Positions 32,511 to 41,547 are shown, numbered from the stretch's first letter. The stretch: 42,362 nucleotides of DNA from Porphyromonas uenonis 60-3 (GCF_000174775.1 NZ_ACLR01000069.1:1-42362); one strand, 5' to 3'. Notes: generated by a model not told the origin, from the letters alone. Numbers and translations: made by a program.

Positions 32511-33386
32511 ATGAGCAAGATCTCGATACGATTTTTCAATGACCGAGATGTACGAGCCGTTTGGGACGAGACTGAGTCTAAGTGGTGGTTCTCTGTGTTG
32601 GACATCATAGGAGTGCTCAACGACCAAGACGATTACAACAAAAACAGAAACTACTGGAAGTATCTAAAGACGAAACTCAAAAGGGAGGAAAGTGAAGTGG
32701 TTAGTGCCACTAACCAGTTGAAACTCCTCGCTCCTGATGGAAAGATGCGCCTAACGGACACCCTTGATGACAAAGGAGTCGTGGCTCTCGCACAGAACTT
32801 TCCCAATGATCGGGCTATGCGTTTCGTGCAGTGGTTTGTGGGAGGAGAAGAGACTATTGATGGGCACAGTCGCTCCAAAGCGTATACCCTTTTTGAAAGC
32901 GACCTCTTAGACAGTATCGAAGTGGGTACGGTGCAAGGACTGCAACAGATACATGCTTATCTATTTGGTGGACTTTACGACTTTGCAGGACAAATCAGGC
33001 AAGTCAATATCGCCAAAGGAGGCTTTCAGTTTGCCATGGCTCAGTACCTACCTGACACCCTCACTAGTATAGAGCGAATGCCAGAGCAGACATGGGAGCA
33101 GATCATTGATAAGTATGTAGAGATGAATATCGCTCATCCTTTTAGGGAAGGTAATGGGCGTGCCACACGTATTTGGCTCGACTTAATGCTCAAGAAGCAC
33201 CTTGGACTGTGTGTGGACTGGAGCCAAGTGGATAAGTATACCTATCTCGAAGCTATGAGAGCCAGTGTGGCAGATGCCACAAGCTTGAGAGGTCTACTAC
33301 ACGCTGCACTTACGGATAAGGTAAACGATAGAGCAACTTTTATGAAGGGGATCGACTACTCGTATTATTATGAGCAAGAAAGCTAA
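32511..33386 (+). CDS. Bro-N/Fic domain fusion protein
   Basis: The C-terminal half is a Fic domain with a complete active site [12 protein letters not shown] (His209), of the class that transfers AMP or other nucleotide parts to target hydroxyls. The N-terminal about 100 residues ([20 protein letters not shown], then [11 protein letters not shown]) resemble the Bro-N domain of phage antirepressors. The fusion suggests a DNA- or phage-linked toxin-like protein. Codons look more AT-rich than in the neighbours, hinting at transfer. It lies between a housekeeping operon and cas3; no antitoxin-like small gene is seen upstream. An inhibitory helix motif was not identified with confidence. Confidence 0.85.
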   Translation: MSKISIRFFNDRDVRAVWDETESKWWFSVLDIIGVLNDQDDYNKNRNYWKYLKTKLKREESEVVSATNQLKLLAPDGKMRLTDTLDDKGVVALAQNFPNDRAMRFVQWFVGGEETIDGHSRSKAYTLFESDLLDSIEVGTVQGLQQIHAYLFGGLYDFAGQIRQVNIAKGGFQFAMAQYLPDTLTSIERMPEQTWEQIIDKYVEMNIAHPFREGNGRATRIWLDLMLKKHLGLCVDWSQVDKYTYLEAMRASVADATSLRGLLHAALTDKVNDRATFMKGIDYSYYYEQES

Positions 33387-33428
33387 CCCCCCATCAAGAT
33401 AAAGATTGACATTAAGTATTGCAACAGA

Positions 33429-33482
33429 AACGGACGCACAGACGTATCGCCTCGTAGTAGGGCTATGGTCTGTGCGTCCGTT
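33429..33482. repeat. Inverted repeat AACGGACGCACAGAC, upstream of cas3
   Basis: Perfect 15-base arms (AACGGACGCACAGAC and GTCTGTGCGTCCGTT) with a 24-base middle. The arms share GGACGCAC with the REP-like doublet at 6589-6679. It lies 36 bases before the cas3 ATG. It may end the Fic transcript or be an inserted element; no -7 box is visible for cas3. Confidence 0.75.
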
Positions 33483-33518
33483 GTATCAAAGCAATACGAG
33501 TAACGAATAATCCACACT

Positions 33519-35837
33519 ATGAGCAACACAGAGCAGATAGCCCACGTAAGGGCTCTAGAGGATGGCTCCTACGAGACGCAGCCTCTACTAGATCATCTAC
33601 ACGGCGTGGCGGAGCTGGCGCAGAGCTACGCTGAGCGCATCACCGATTATCCAGAGCTTGGCGAGATCGGTTACCTGCTGGGGCTCCTGCACGACTTGGG
33701 TAAATACCAGGAGGGCTTCCAGCGCTACATACGTCAGCAGTCAGGTCTAGACCCAACGCTCAACGGGTGGCGCACCCCACACAGCCCCGCAGGAGCACGC
33801 TACGCCTACGACTTAAAGCAAGCGGGCGGTAGTCAGCAACTTCTCAAGATCCTCTCGCTCTGCATCGGGGCTCACCACCGAGGTCTCTACAATGACTCCG
33901 AGTGGCGAGGGCAAGTTGTCAGTTCTAGTGATACTAAGAGAGCAGTAGCGAACTTGGTCAAGGGACTTCGACCTGAGGCGCTCCAGCTTGAAGAGCTGCT
34001 TCACAAAGCCTCTCTAGACAAGGTCGCTACGATGTGGGACAAGCTAGACGAGGAAGACTACCAGCTACTGGTTCGGATGCTTTTCTCCTGTCTAGTAGAC
34101 GCAGACTTCCTTGACACGGAGCGGTTTATGTCTCCCGACAAGAGCCTTGTTCGTCAGAGTGCCAAGGCTTCACTAGAGCAAATGCGCGCTCAGCTAGAGG
34201 AGTATGTGTCGCATTTCAACCGTGAGGGGAGGATCAATGAGGCGCGAGCAGCCTTCCTCGACCAATGCCGCAACCATGGGCGCACGGCTAAGCGCAAGAT
34301 TTACTCGCTCACGCTCCCTACTGGTGCGGGCAAGACGGTCTCCTCGATGATGTGGGCTCTAGAGCATGCCATAGCGCAAGGGTGTGAGCGCATCATCTAC
34401 GTCATCCCCTACACCTCGATCATCACCCAGACGGCGCAAACCTTTAGGGACATCTTTGGGGCGGATCAAGTGCTAGAGCATCATTCAGATGTAGATGCCA
34501 AGGAGCGACCCGACGAAGCTCTGGAGTACACCAAGCTCATGACGGAAAACTGGGATGTGCCGCTCGTGGTGACGACCAACGTGCAGTTCTTCGAGTCGCT
34601 CTACGCTCATCGTGTGAGTCGCTGTCGCAAGCTCCACAACATTTGCAATTCTGTCGTTGTCTTTGACGAGGTGCAGATGTTTCCCCCTCGGCTGCTCAAC
34701 CCGATCCTGCGTGTGGTGGAGAGTCTTCACTACACCTTCCGTGTGGAGCCTCTCTTCTGCACCGCCACGCTACCAGTCTTTGACAAAGACATCCTAGCAG
34801 ACAGCAAGCGGATCGGCCATGAGTTCTTCTTCCTCGAGGAGCGCATTCAGGAGGTTGTACCTTATGATGCCGAGCGCTTCGCGCCCTTTGACAAGGTTCG
34901 CTACCATTGGGATCCGCTTCGGCTCTCTACGGAGGAGCTGGCCGAGCGGTTGGGCGAGCACGAGAGCTTCCTCTGTATCGTAAACAGTCGCAAGGATGCG
35001 GCTCGTCTCTATGCGGCTCTGCAAGCTCAAGACAAGTCGGGCGAGGGGCTGATCCATCTCTCACGAAGGATGTGCTCGGCGCACATTCAGAAGCGCATAG
35101 AGGAGATACGCCATCGCCTGAAGGCTGGAGAGCCGGTGCGTGTCGTCAGTACACCGTTGGTCGAGGCTGGTGTAGACCTAGACTTCCCCGTGGTCTACCG
35201 AGCAATGGCGGGTTTAGACTCGGTCATGCAGGCCGCTGGGCGGTGCAACCGTGAGGGGCGTATGGCAGAGCCTGGCGAGGTCTACATCTTTCGCCTTACT
35301 GATGGGACGGACATCCCGGGTGAGATGAGCTGGGCGCAAGGTGCCCTGGAGGATCTGCTTGATCGGCTGACTGAGCAGGGAGCTCCACAGAAAGCCGAGA
35401 TCGAGCGCTACTACCAGGCATTCTATAATGATGTCGACTGCTTCGACAACAAGAAGACCAAGGAGAAAGATAAGAGGGTCTCCCCACTGCTTTGGGATGT
35501 GGATGACGATCGATGTGAGGGGCTACGCTTCGAGTATGAGACAGCGAGCGAGAACTTTAGATACATTGAGAATCAGGATACCCCGATCGTTATACCCTAT
35601 GGCGATGCGGGAAAAGCGATCATCAAGAAGCTCCAAAGCAACCTTCCGCTGACACGACAGGAGTACCGACAAATGAATCGTCTTACCGTTGGTTTAAAAC
35701 GAAAAGATTGTTTAACTTTGGAGGGGAATACCTCAGTAAACGAGAGCGGCATCGCTTATTTAACCAATGATAAGCTCTACAGCTCGGAGACTGGGATACA
35801 GATAATCGATCAGACATCAACATTCTTGAAAGTATAG
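33519..35837 (+). CDS. cas3: Type I-C Cas3 helicase-nuclease
   Basis: Cas3 is recruited by Cascade bound to target DNA, unwinds it and degrades it. The HD nuclease comes first, with His58-Asp59 in LLHDLGKY and the HH pair in CIGAHHRGLY. The superfamily 2 helicase has Walker A LPTGAGKT (Lys272), the DEVQ box at 383 (VVFDEVQMFPPR), motif SFLCIVNSRKDA in the second RecA lobe and the arginine-finger motif AAGRCNREGR. Length 772 aa fits I-C. It starts the cas operon; cas5 follows 4 bases after its stop. Confidence 0.96.
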   Translation: MSNTEQIAHVRALEDGSYETQPLLDHLHGVAELAQSYAERITDYPELGEIGYLLGLLHDLGKYQEGFQRYIRQQSGLDPTLNGWRTPHSPAGARYAYDLKQAGGSQQLLKILSLCIGAHHRGLYNDSEWRGQVVSSSDTKRAVANLVKGLRPEALQLEELLHKASLDKVATMWDKLDEEDYQLLVRMLFSCLVDADFLDTERFMSPDKSLVRQSAKASLEQMRAQLEEYVSHFNREGRINEARAAFLDQCRNHGRTAKRKIYSLTLPTGAGKTVSSMMWALEHAIAQGCERIIYVIPYTSIITQTAQTFRDIFGADQVLEHHSDVDAKERPDEALEYTKLMTENWDVPLVVTTNVQFFESLYAHRVSRCRKLHNICNSVVVFDEVQMFPPRLLNPILRVVESLHYTFRVEPLFCTATLPVFDKDILADSKRIGHEFFFLEERIQEVVPYDAERFAPFDKVRYHWDPLRLSTEELAERLGEHESFLCIVNSRKDAARLYAALQAQDKSGEGLIHLSRRMCSAHIQKRIEEIRHRLKAGEPVRVVSTPLVEAGVDLDFPVVYRAMAGLDSVMQAAGRCNREGRMAEPGEVYIFRLTDGTDIPGEMSWAQGALEDLLDRLTEQGAPQKAEIERYYQAFYNDVDCFDNKKTKEKDKRVSPLLWDVDDDRCEGLRFEYETASENFRYIENQDTPIVIPYGDAGKAIIKKLQSNLPLTRQEYRQMNRLTVGLKRKDCLTLEGNTSVNESGIAYLTNDKLYSSETGIQIIDQTSTFLKV

Positions 35838-35841
35838 ATAT

Positions 35842-36558
35842 ATGGAAGAGTATATAGACAAGGAGTACTGCCTGCGTGTGCGTGGCCCTTTTGCTTGCTT
35901 CACACGCCCCGAGATGAAGGTGGAGCGTGTCAGCTATGATGTGATCACGCCTAGTGCAGCGCGAGCCATCTTTCAGGCGATCTACTGGAAGCCCGCCATA
36001 CGCTGGGAGATCACGAAGATAGAGGTGCTAGCCCCGATCAAGCGGTTTACCATCAAGCGAAATGAGGTGGCCTCTATCATGAGCAAAGGAAGTACTGGCA
36101 TCAACGTTTCAGAGGATCGCAGACAGCGTGCCTCCTACATATTGCGTGACGTAGACTATCGGATCTATGCCAAGATGGTCTACATCCCCGTGAGGAACCG
36201 CTCAGCTAGTTGTCAGAAGCACTACAACGAGGAGTACAGCGAAGCCGAGCGCAAAGCGGAGAACCCAAGGAAGTACCAAGAGATATTCGAGCGCAGAGCC
36301 AAAGCTGGGCAGTGCTTCACGATGCCTTACCTAGGGTGCCGTGAGTTCACCTGCGCCTTTGAGTATGTGGACCTAGAGCATGGAGAGACATCCCTAGAGC
36401 CCAAGCCAATCCCTGAGAGTCGCGACCTGAGCATCATGCTCTACGACATGGACTTCGAGCGGGATAGGAAGAATCCTCCAGCTATGTTTTATCATGCGCA
36501 GATGACCGATGGTGTCATCCTCGTCCCCCCGATGGATAGTAATGAGATACTGAGATGA
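35842..36558 (+). CDS. cas5c: Cas5c, type I-C crRNA-processing endonuclease and Cascade subunit
   Basis: In I-C systems Cas5 takes over Cas6's job and cuts pre-crRNA in the repeat. The start LRVRGPFACFTRPEMKVERVS carries the family motif, and AIYWKPAIRW contains Tyr48. Lys126-His127 (in SCQKHYN) fit the Tyr-Lys-His triad known from Bacillus halodurans Cas5d, so it is probably catalytic. Length 238 aa. Its stop overlaps the cas8c start by four bases (ATGA), so the subunits are likely made in a coupled manner. Confidence 0.95.
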   Translation: MEEYIDKEYCLRVRGPFACFTRPEMKVERVSYDVITPSAARAIFQAIYWKPAIRWEITKIEVLAPIKRFTIKRNEVASIMSKGSTGINVSEDRRQRASYILRDVDYRIYAKMVYIPVRNRSASCQKHYNEEYSEAERKAENPRKYQEIFERRAKAGQCFTMPYLGCREFTCAFEYVDLEHGETSLEPKPIPESRDLSIMLYDMDFERDRKNPPAMFYHAQMTDGVILVPPMDSNEILR

Positions 36559-38402
36559 TCCTACAAGCACTATACAACTACTACGAGGCGATGCGCAAGG
36601 CACATCGCATAGCGACCCCTGGACTAGAGGTCAAGCCCATTCGCTGGGTCATAGTCATTCGCGAAGATGGCTCCTTCGTCCGACTAAAAGACCTCAAAGA
36701 TCCAAGTGACAAGAAGAGCAAGGGGCAGGACTATCTAGTTCCAGCTGGACTAAAGCGTAGCGGTAAGTGTCCACCCGCTCAACCCTTTTGGGACAATCGC
36801 AAGTATATCCTAGGGTATGAAGAGAGTGCCGAAGGGGTGTCACCCTGTACGGACCGTCTTGAGGACTTCAAGCGGGTTATGGCCGAGATCGCTGAGCACT
36901 ACCCAGACAATGCTAGCTTTAAGGCGGTCTGTCGCTTCTACGATCACTACCTCGGAGCCGAGACTCCTCTCCCCGAAGAGGCTCAGACCGAGCGCATCTT
37001 AGCATCAGACTGGATGACCTTCCAGCTACAAGGAGACACAGAGCTGCTAGCTACACAAGATGATGCGTACGACCTTGCCGCTCAAGCCTACAGTACGGAG
37101 GACAACCTTGGGCGATGCCTCATCACGGGAGAGGAGAAGCCCCTAGCAGCCTTTCACGCTCGGATTGTAGCTCCAGGCTCGCAGGCGGGAGCCACGATAG
37201 CTAGCTTCAACGATCCTGCCTACCTTTCCTATGGCAAGAAGCAGGGCGAGAATGCGCCGATTTCTAAGTACGCCTCCTTTGCCCATACCACGGCGCTCAA
37301 TGAGTTGCTTCGCAATGAGCAGACACGCTACACGCTCGGAGACATCAGCTATGTCTTTTGGAATTCAGACCTTGACGATCCTAGTATCAACGAAACCTTT
37401 CGTACCGTAACCTTCGAAGGCGTAAGGGATGACGATACTCAGGAGCAATCCGACACAGACGATGAACAGCCTAAGCGAAAAGGTAAGAGTAAAAAGAAAG
37501 CCCCCAACCCAACTCAGGACACCTATAAAGTACTTGAGCAATTCAAAACGATCCGTGGCAACCGTGGTCAAGGAGAGCATTGGGAAGATGCGCGACAATT
37601 TTACGTCCTCGGACTAACAGCGGGCGGACGCATCACCATCAAGTATTGGCAGCAGGGGACTGTATCGGAGATCTTCGACAGGGTCTACCAGCATCTCGTC
37701 GATATGAACATCATCAGCTGGGATGGCTTCGTAGATGAGGAGAACCCTCCCCTACGCTCACTCTATGGTATCGTGAAGAGTGTCTCCACGCCCTCCAAGT
37801 CGAGCACCTTCGCCACGAACCTTGTGCAGAGCATCGTCGAGAGCATCCTCAGTGGCAACCCTTATCCGATGACCCTCCAGCAGGCCTGCGTCAATCGCAT
37901 CACGCAGGAGCGCACAGTCTCCGAGCTACGAGCGGCCATCCTCAAGGGCTGCATCAACCGCAAAGCAAGAATATATAAACAACTAAAAGAACTAGATATG
38001 GCTTTAGACAAGCAAAACGACAACATCGCCTACCTCGCAGGACGCCTCTTTGCCGTCCTCGAGCAGATCCAGCAAGCTTCACTAGGCAAAGGGGTCAATG
38101 CGACCATACGAGATCGCTTTTACGCCAGCGCCTCCACTCGCCCTAACATGGTGATGGGACGACTCATCGCACTGTCCAACCACCACCTGAGCAAGCTACG
38201 CAAGGAGAAGCCTGGATTAGCAGTAAATCTCGAGAAGCTCCTCGGAGAGATCTTCGCCTTGATCCCAGCTGAGGCGCCCACATTCCCCGCGACCTTCTCG
38301 CTAGATGAGCAGAGCCTCTTTGCCGTAGGCTACTATCATCAGAAAGTTGATACTTATAGGAAGGAAGAGACAACCAACCCAACAGAAGAAACAGAACAAT
38401 AA
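36555..38402 (+). CDS. cas8c: Cas8c (Csd1), large subunit of I-C Cascade
   Basis: Cas8c recognises the PAM and, with Cas11c, holds the Cascade complex. The 615-residue protein has the Csd1 pattern: the start ILQALYNYYEAM, LVPAGLKRSGKCPPAQPFWDN, then ASFAHTTALNELL and YVFWNSD in the central part. A Lys- and Asp-rich, low-complexity insert (residues about 293-325) lies in the middle. The last 134 residues are the Cas11c-like domain and start at an internal in-frame ATG (see the separate entry). The cas7c gene follows after 11 bases. Confidence 0.95.
   Translation: MILQALYNYYEAMRKAHRIATPGLEVKPIRWVIVIREDGSFVRLKDLKDPSDKKSKGQDYLVPAGLKRSGKCPPAQPFWDNRKYILGYEESAEGVSPCTDRLEDFKRVMAEIAEHYPDNASFKAVCRFYDHYLGAETPLPEEAQTERILASDWMTFQLQGDTELLATQDDAYDLAAQAYSTEDNLGRCLITGEEKPLAAFHARIVAPGSQAGATIASFNDPAYLSYGKKQGENAPISKYASFAHTTALNELLRNEQTRYTLGDISYVFWNSDLDDPSINETFRTVTFEGVRDDDTQEQSDTDDEQPKRKGKSKKKAPNPTQDTYKVLEQFKTIRGNRGQGEHWEDARQFYVLGLTAGGRITIKYWQQGTVSEIFDRVYQHLVDMNIISWDGFVDEENPPLRSLYGIVKSVSTPSKSSTFATNLVQSIVESILSGNPYPMTLQQACVNRITQERTVSELRAAILKGCINRKARIYKQLKELDMALDKQNDNIAYLAGRLFAVLEQIQQASLGKGVNATIRDRFYASASTRPNMVMGRLIALSNHHLSKLRKEKPGLAVNLEKLLGEIFALIPAEAPTFPATFSLDEQSLFAVGYYHQKVDTYRKEETTNPTEETEQ
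37998..38402 (+). CDS. Candidate Cas11c small subunit from an internal start in cas8c
   Basis: An in-frame ATG at codon 482 of cas8c begins a 134-residue product that covers exactly the helical C-terminal domain (ALDKQNDNIAYLAGRL, then TRPNMVMGRLIALSNHHL). The about 30 bases before it are strikingly AT-rich (codons AGA ATA TAT AAA CAA CTA AAA GAA CTA GAT), unlike the GC-rich codons around them, which suits Shine-Dalgarno-less initiation in Bacteroidetes. Independent Cas11 translation from cas8 is known in type I-C and I-B systems; whether this ATG is used is inference. Confidence 0.7.
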   Translation: MALDKQNDNIAYLAGRLFAVLEQIQQASLGKGVNATIRDRFYASASTRPNMVMGRLIALSNHHLSKLRKEKPGLAVNLEKLLGEIFALIPAEAPTFPATFSLDEQSLFAVGYYHQKVDTYRKEETTNPTEETEQ

Positions 38403-38413
38403 CCCATATAATC

Positions 38414-39277
38414 ATGTTACAGAATAGATATGACTTCATCCTACTCTTTGATGTCAAGGATGGCAACCCCAATGGAGACCCTGATGGTGGCAACCTGCCC
38501 CGCGTAGACCCTGAGACTGGCGAGGGACTCGTCACGGATGTATGTATCAAGCGCAAGGTGCGCAACTACATACAGATGGCGACTGACCAAGGTATCTTCG
38601 TCAGAGAGAACTCCGTCCTCAATGACTCCATCAATGAGGCTGTCGAAGAGGCTACAGGCAAGGATGCTAAGACGAAAAACGCCTCAGACCGTGACAAGGC
38701 TCGTGCCCTCATGTGTCAGAAGTACTACGACATACGTGCCTTCGGAGCTGTCCTCTCCACGGGCAACAATGCCGGTCAGGTGCGTGGTCCCATCCAGCTA
38801 ACCTTCGCACGCTCCATTGATCCGATCTTCCCTCACGAGCATACCATCACACGTATGGCTGCCACAGACGCTAAGGAGCAAAAGGCCAACGAAGAGGCTG
38901 ACGACAAGGGCGGCAACCGGACCATGGGGCGCAAAGCCACCGTGCCCTACGGACTCTATAAGATGTATGGCTTCGTGACGCCACACTTCGCTGAGGACAC
39001 AGGCTTCACGGAGGATGACTTGAAGCTCTTCTGGGAGGCACTCCAGAATATGTTTGACCTAGATCACTCCGCAGCCCGTGGACTCATGAGCCTGCAGAAG
39101 TTGATCATCTTCAAGCACGAATCCCCTCTGGGCAATGCCTCTGCGCACAAGCTCTTCGAGCGTGTCACTGTAGCACGACGTGAGGGGCTCACAGGTCCCG
39201 CACGCGACTTCTCCGACTACACCGTCCAGATCGATCGCAACGGACTCCAGGGTGTCGAGATCGTCGAGCTCGTCTAG
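38414..39277 (+). CDS. cas7c: Cas7c (Csd2), backbone subunit of I-C Cascade
   Basis: Several copies line the crRNA in the Cascade backbone. The N-terminus has the Csd2 signature NPNGDPDGGNLPRVDPETG and VTDVCIKRKVRNYIQ, and the middle shows VRGPIQLTFARSIDPI. Length is 287 aa. The gene is the last of the interference block; an intrinsic terminator stands between it and cas4. Confidence 0.96.
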   Translation: MLQNRYDFILLFDVKDGNPNGDPDGGNLPRVDPETGEGLVTDVCIKRKVRNYIQMATDQGIFVRENSVLNDSINEAVEEATGKDAKTKNASDRDKARALMCQKYYDIRAFGAVLSTGNNAGQVRGPIQLTFARSIDPIFPHEHTITRMAATDAKEQKANEEADDKGGNRTMGRKATVPYGLYKMYGFVTPHFAEDTGFTEDDLKLFWEALQNMFDLDHSAARGLMSLQKLIIFKHESPLGNASAHKLFERVTVARREGLTGPARDFSDYTVQIDRNGLQGVEIVELV

Positions 39278-39290
39278 CCCGCTTTTACAC

Positions 39291-39335
39291 AAAAGCCCCT
39301 TCCGTAGCGCACGCAACTACGGCAGGGGCTTTTCT
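39291..39335 (+). terminator. Intrinsic terminator between cas7c and cas4
   Basis: AAAAGCCCCT-T-CCGTAG pairs with CTACGG-C-AGGGGCTTTT (16 pairs, one mismatch) around a 9-base loop, followed by TTTCTC. It lies 13 bases after the cas7c stop and 17 bases before cas4. No -7 box is visible between the two, so cas4-cas1-cas2 may depend on readthrough. Confidence 0.85.
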
Positions 39336-39352
39336 CTAAAACAACCTTTCCC

Positions 39353-40030
39353 ATGAGACGCTACAGCGACGAGGAGCTACTGACAATCTCTGAGATACAG
39401 CACTACTGCTTCTGTCCACGTCAGTGGCAACTGATCACCCTAGAGCAACTATGGCAGGACAACCACCTCACTGCGCTAGGGCAGATCCTCCACAAGCGTG
39501 TGGACCAGCCTGAGCTGAGTGCTCGCGTGGGAGACACGATCACTATGAGGAGGGTGCCGCTCGTCTCCTACTCTTTGGGACTATACGGGCTGTCCGATGC
39601 GGTCGAGCTGACCCCGCTTCGGGATCAATGCCTGAGCCCCTTCCGACACCCTAAGTACCCAGGGGCATGGCAGGCGACACCTGTCGAATATAAGCGTGGC
39701 AAGCCTAAGACTCACCTCGCTGACAAGCTACAACTCTGTGCTCAGGCCATAGCCCTTGAGGAGATGTACCAAGTCTCTATTCCCTTCGGAGCACTTTACT
39801 ATGGAGAGACACGGCATCGCCTACAGGTCGAGATGGACGACGCCCTGCGGACGGCGTGCTCCGAGGTGGCGCGTAAGATGCACGAGGCCTTTGCACAGCG
39901 TACGCCTATACCAGCGCACTACACCCGGCAGTGTCGCTCCTGCTCTCTCCTCGACGAGTGCATGCCTCGTATCGCATCACACCGTTCGGCAAAGAGTTAC
40001 CTAAAGCATCACGACATACTCACCTTATGA
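39353..40030 (+). CDS. cas4: Cas4, spacer-acquisition nuclease
   Basis: Cas4 trims prespacers at the PAM and hands them to Cas1-Cas2. The N-terminal cysteine region HYCFCPRQWQL and the C-terminal group QCRSCSLLDECMP hold the four Cys for the iron-sulfur cluster. The RecB-like site includes the family EYKRGKPK with its Lys and the downstream QLCAQAIALEE motif III. Length 225 aa. Its stop overlaps the cas1 start by four bases (ATGA). Confidence 0.95.
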   Translation: MRRYSDEELLTISEIQHYCFCPRQWQLITLEQLWQDNHLTALGQILHKRVDQPELSARVGDTITMRRVPLVSYSLGLYGLSDAVELTPLRDQCLSPFRHPKYPGAWQATPVEYKRGKPKTHLADKLQLCAQAIALEEMYQVSIPFGALYYGETRHRLQVEMDDALRTACSEVARKMHEAFAQRTPIPAHYTRQCRSCSLLDECMPRIASHRSAKSYLKHHDILTL

Positions 40031-41058
40031 GAAAGCTACTCAACACCCTCTATATCCTCACGCCCAACGTCTATCTCCTCAAGGACGGCACCAATGTCGT
40101 GGCACGCATAGATGGAGAGGAGACCTTTCGCATACCGATACACAATCTCGAGGGGATCATTACATTCTCCTATATGGGCGCTTCGCCAGGGCTGATGCAG
40201 CTCTGCGTACAGGAGGGTGTCAAGCTCACATTCCTCACACCCACAGGTCGCTACATAGGTTCGCTAGAGGGACCCACGAGGGGTAACGTCCTCCTGAGAC
40301 GCACGCAGTACCGCATCGCTGACGACGAACCAGCTGCAGCTCACTTCGCTGCACTATTTATCTCGGCCAAGATAGCCAACCAGCGATCGGTGTTGAGTAG
40401 ATATGTGAGAGATTACCACCCGACAGAGGGCGTGGAGGCAACCTTTCAAGAGGCACTCAGCCAGCTCAAAACTTTGCAGAAAAGCTTAGCCTACAAGCGT
40501 GACCGCATGACCGTTATGGGTGTAGAGGGCTTAGCAGCACAGCAATACTTTGCCCTCTTTCACCACCTCATACGGCGACCGGAGTTCACCTTCGAGGGAC
40601 GATCCCGACGACCGCCTCTCGATGAGACCAATGCGTTGCTCTCGTTCTTCTACACTATCCTCGCCCACGAGGTCACGGCAGCGCTCGAAACCGTAGGACT
40701 GGATCCATACGTGGGCTTCCTCCATACGGACAGACCAGGCAGAGCAAGCCTTGCTTTAGACCTTATGGAGGAGCTTCGCGCCTACCTCGTGGATCGCTTC
40801 GTCCTGACTGTCATCAACAAACGACAAGTAGCCCCCTCAGACTTCATCACCCAAGGCGAAAACGGCTACATCCTCAGAGACGAACCCCGCAAAGAGCTCT
40901 TAGCCGCTTGGCAGCAGCGTAAGCGAGAGGAGATCATGCACCCTTTCCTTCAGGAGCGCATACCCATAGGACTGCTCCCCTATGCTCAGGCGTTGCTCTT
41001 AGCTCGATGCCTCCGAGGAGACCTCGATGACTACCCTGTCTTCCTAATCCAAAGCTGA
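40027..41058 (+). CDS. cas1: Cas1, CRISPR integrase
   Basis: Cas1 with Cas2 inserts new spacers at the leader end of the array. The catalytic residues are visible: Glu167 in TVMGVEGLAAQQYF, His233 in VGFLHTDRPG and Asp245 in LALDLMEEL. The start MRKLLNTLYILTPNVYLLKDG is the standard one; a longer open frame begins inside cas4 and is not needed. Length 343 aa. Its stop overlaps the cas2 ATG by one base (TGATG). Confidence 0.96.
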   Translation: MRKLLNTLYILTPNVYLLKDGTNVVARIDGEETFRIPIHNLEGIITFSYMGASPGLMQLCVQEGVKLTFLTPTGRYIGSLEGPTRGNVLLRRTQYRIADDEPAAAHFAALFISAKIANQRSVLSRYVRDYHPTEGVEATFQEALSQLKTLQKSLAYKRDRMTVMGVEGLAAQQYFALFHHLIRRPEFTFEGRSRRPPLDETNALLSFFYTILAHEVTAALETVGLDPYVGFLHTDRPGRASLALDLMEELRAYLVDRFVLTVINKRQVAPSDFITQGENGYILRDEPRKELLAAWQQRKREEIMHPFLQERIPIGLLPYAQALLLARCLRGDLDDYPVFLIQS

Positions 41059-41348
41059 TGTACCTACTTGTCACCTACGATGTGAACACTGCCTCGCCCG
41101 ACGGGGCTAAGCGACTTCGCCAAGTGGCGAAGATATGCCAAAACTACGGCCAGCGTGTCCAGAACTCGGTCTTTGAGTGCCTCGTCTCTCCTGCCCAAAG
41201 AGTGGAGTTGGAGGCTGCTCTCACGGACACGATCAACCTCTCGAGCGACTCGCTACGCATCTACCACCTCGGTACCAACTACCAGTCTAAGATCACCACC
41301 ATTGGCAAAACAAAAGGCGTAGATCCCGAGGGCGTGCTACTCATTTAG
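41058..41348 (+). CDS. cas2: Cas2, CRISPR integration partner
   Basis: Cas2 is the structural dimer in the integration complex. The 96-residue protein has the ferredoxin-like start LLVTYDVNTASPDGAKRL with the conserved Asp8, and the RVQNSVFECLVS strand typical of I-C type Cas2. The one-base overlap with cas1 shows coupling. The leader and array follow directly. Confidence 0.96.
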   Translation: MYLLVTYDVNTASPDGAKRLRQVAKICQNYGQRVQNSVFECLVSPAQRVELEAALTDTINLSSDSLRIYHLGTNYQSKITTIGKTKGVDPEGVLLI

Positions 41349-41547
41349 CGGTCCGACTCGTTCGCTCTTGTACACCTCTGCGAATGCCAAGCGATCAGTG
41401 AAAAGGCAGTCTATTCGCATACGCTGAGATCCAAGCACATACCGTCTCGCAGTCACCGCCAATGCAACGAATACGTCCGCTCGTAGTCTCCTATTCGCAG
41501 TTCATCATCGTCTAATCCTCAACTAATGCGTACCTTTGGGCATCGCA
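41349..41547 (+). promoter_or_regulatory. CRISPR leader
   Basis: About 200 bases between cas2 and the first repeat, without a gene. It holds two copies of CTATTCGCA (41411 and 41491, 80 bases apart) plus its reverse part TGCGAAT near 41381, which may be adaptation or protein-binding sites. A TACCTTTG box lies at its end. Confidence 0.7.
41531..41538 (+). promoter_or_regulatory. -7 box (TACCTTTG) of the CRISPR array
   Basis: TACCTTTG ends nine bases before the first repeat, so pre-crRNA would start at about the first base of repeat 1. No clear -33 TTG is seen in the upstream sequence. Confidence 0.65.

Noticed and set aside
33387-33518. A WYL or other CRISPR regulator gene between Fic and cas3
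   Set aside because: The gap is too short and contains only the inverted repeat.
39931-40026. An upstream start of cas1 inside cas4
   Set aside because: The ATG at 40027 gives the family-standard N-terminus and the usual overlapping stop-start.
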